Made by a program: the position numbers and the translations under genes. Shown piece by piece: positions 63,191 to 64,000 of a stretch of DNA of 64,000 nt (within the stretch, counting starts at the first letter, position 1; each line of letters begins with the position of its first letter). The notes beneath the pieces were generated by a model, which worked only from the letters and a program-made list of their open reading frames with translations, made no database searches and was not told the DNA's origin. The DNA comes from Pedobacter segetis (GTDB lineage: Bacteria > Bacteroidota > Bacteroidia > Sphingobacteriales > Sphingobacteriaceae), in contig NZ_JAEHFY010000020.1 of NCBI RefSeq assembly GCF_016623585.1, positions 28,383-92,382 of the forward strand, read 5' to 3'.

Positions 63191-64000
63191 TGTCATTCCG
63201 AATTTATTTCGGAATCACGTTATTTGAGTTTTACACAAAATGAGCAGACTCGATTTGATAAGTTGCTGAAATGAATTCAGCATGACTAAATCTAAAAACT
63301 CGAGATGTCATTCCGAATTTATTTCGGAATCACATTATTTGAGTTTTACCCAAAATGAGCAGACTCGATTTGATAAGTTGCTGAAATAAATTCAGCATGA
63401 CAAGTTTAAGCTCATTTAGGTCATTCCGAATTTATTTCGGAATCTTATTAGCATAGCCTTTTGACAGGTAGCTTTGCTTTAGTAATCGTTCTGATGCGAT
63501 GCTGAAATGAATTCAGCATGACAAACTCCAAAACTCGGGATGTCATTCCGAATTTATTTCGGAATCTTATTAGCAGAGCCTTTTGACAGGTAGCTCTGCT
63601 TTAGTAATCGTTCTGATAAGTTGCTGAAATAAATTCAGCATGACAAACTCCAAAACTCGGGATGTCATTCCGAATTTATTTCGGAATCACATTATTTGAG
63701 TTTTACCCAAAATGAGCAGACTCGATTTGATAAGATGCTGAAATGAATTCAGCATGACTAAATCTAAAAACTCGGGATGTCATTCCGAATTTATTTCGGA
63801 ATCTTATTAGCAGAGCCTTTTGACAGGTAGCTTTGCTTTAGTAATCGTTCTGATGCGATGCTGAAATGAATTCAGCATGACAAACTCCAAAACTCGGGAT
63901 GTCATTCCGAATTTATTTCGGAATCTTATTAGCAGAGCCTTTTGACAGGTAGCTCTGCTTTAGTAATCGTTCTGATAAGTTGCTGAAATAAATTCAGCAT
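63191..64000. repeat. Tandem array of ~117-bp hairpin repeats, runs off the window
   Basis: Seven units begin at 63191, 63306, 63419, 63541, 63663, 63779 and 63900, 113-122 bases apart. Each starts with hairpin ATTCCGAA/TTCGGAAT and ends with TGCTGAA/TTCAGCA, with TGTCAT and ATGACA outer ends. The middle is of two kinds: A (ATTTGAGTTTTAC, GAGCAGACTCG) and B (AGAGCCTTTTGACAGGTAGC). The order is A A B B A B B. Units 3-5 recur as 6-7 onward at ~360-bp spacing, a higher-order repeat. No ORF is present. Confidence 0.9.

Noticed and set aside
63191..64000. CRISPR-like appearance of the terminal array
   Set aside because: The 'spacers' are themselves repeated and unit length is ~117 bp; there are no short identical repeats with unique spacers and no cas genes.

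Overview
The window looks like a chromosomal segment of a Bacteroidetes bacterium, most likely family Sphingobacteriaceae (Pedobacter-like). The DNA is AT-rich. Promoters, where visible, follow the Bacteroidetes TTG / TAnnTTTG pattern. The gene content fits that group: a DUF4369-TlpA lipoprotein, a LruC-domain protein, many small lipoproteins, futalosine-pathway menaquinone genes, and TonB and Amt transporters. No rRNA, integrase, transposase or CRISPR array was seen.

Layout. 1-2378: partial ppc (minus strand) and tRNA-Ser(UGA). 2379-8730: an accessory island behind the tRNA, with tRNA-end-like sequence, a decayed small ORF, a four-gene type II CBASS-like antiphage operon (CD-NTase, E2-E1 Cap2, JAB Cap3 and a DUF6602 nuclease-like putative effector), and a divergent XRE-ImmA/IrrE plus PIN pair. 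8730-20400: TonB receptor, PhoB-type response regulator, TlpA lipoprotein, gatB, a DUF4442/GNAT/AlbA/MATE run and a FtsX-type permease. 20600-32800: a long aromatic amino acid hydroxylase overlapping an SDR gene, cbpA-cbpM, amt, a YdeI-like gene between direct repeats, YhcC, CorA and phosphohexomutase. 32870-33504: an MNT-HEPN toxin-antitoxin pair. 33600-38764: a copper/cytochrome cluster (MbnP, MbnH-like dihaem peroxidase, CxxCxC outer-membrane protein, SCO, cytochrome c). 38841-45375: dnaK, a receiver plus pseudo-receiver/sugar-transferase pair, and mqnE-phosphatase-mqnA. 45483-52665: sulfur amino acid genes with a SAM riboswitch and a Cys-rich small leader ORF before metY, then hom. 52922-59327: a CWC zinc protein, nrdA, nrdB, a DedA-like protein and a carboxyltransferase. 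59722-63162: small metabolic genes and a GIY-YIG nuclease. 63191-64000: a hairpin tandem array that runs off the window.

How genes work together. The island combines signalling (CD-NTase), protein conjugation and deconjugation (Cap2/Cap3) and a candidate nuclease effector. Its neighbour is a divergent regulator with repeated TGTCAACCA sites in the shared intergenic region. The MbnP/MbnH/SCO/cytochrome genes read as one periplasmic copper-handling and electron-transfer operon. metY, hom and the trans-sulfuration gene serve homocysteine synthesis under SAM control. Two intergenic sites carry three TTAA(C/G) motifs at exact 11-bp spacing. One precedes the PhoB-type regulator and the other precedes the receiver/sugar-transferase operon, so a shared regulator is possible.

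Non-coding repeats are prominent: a four-copy ~120-bp interspersed element, two GC-rich elements, and the terminal array, in which ~117-bp monomers form a ~360-bp higher-order unit next to a single-domain GIY-YIG nuclease gene.
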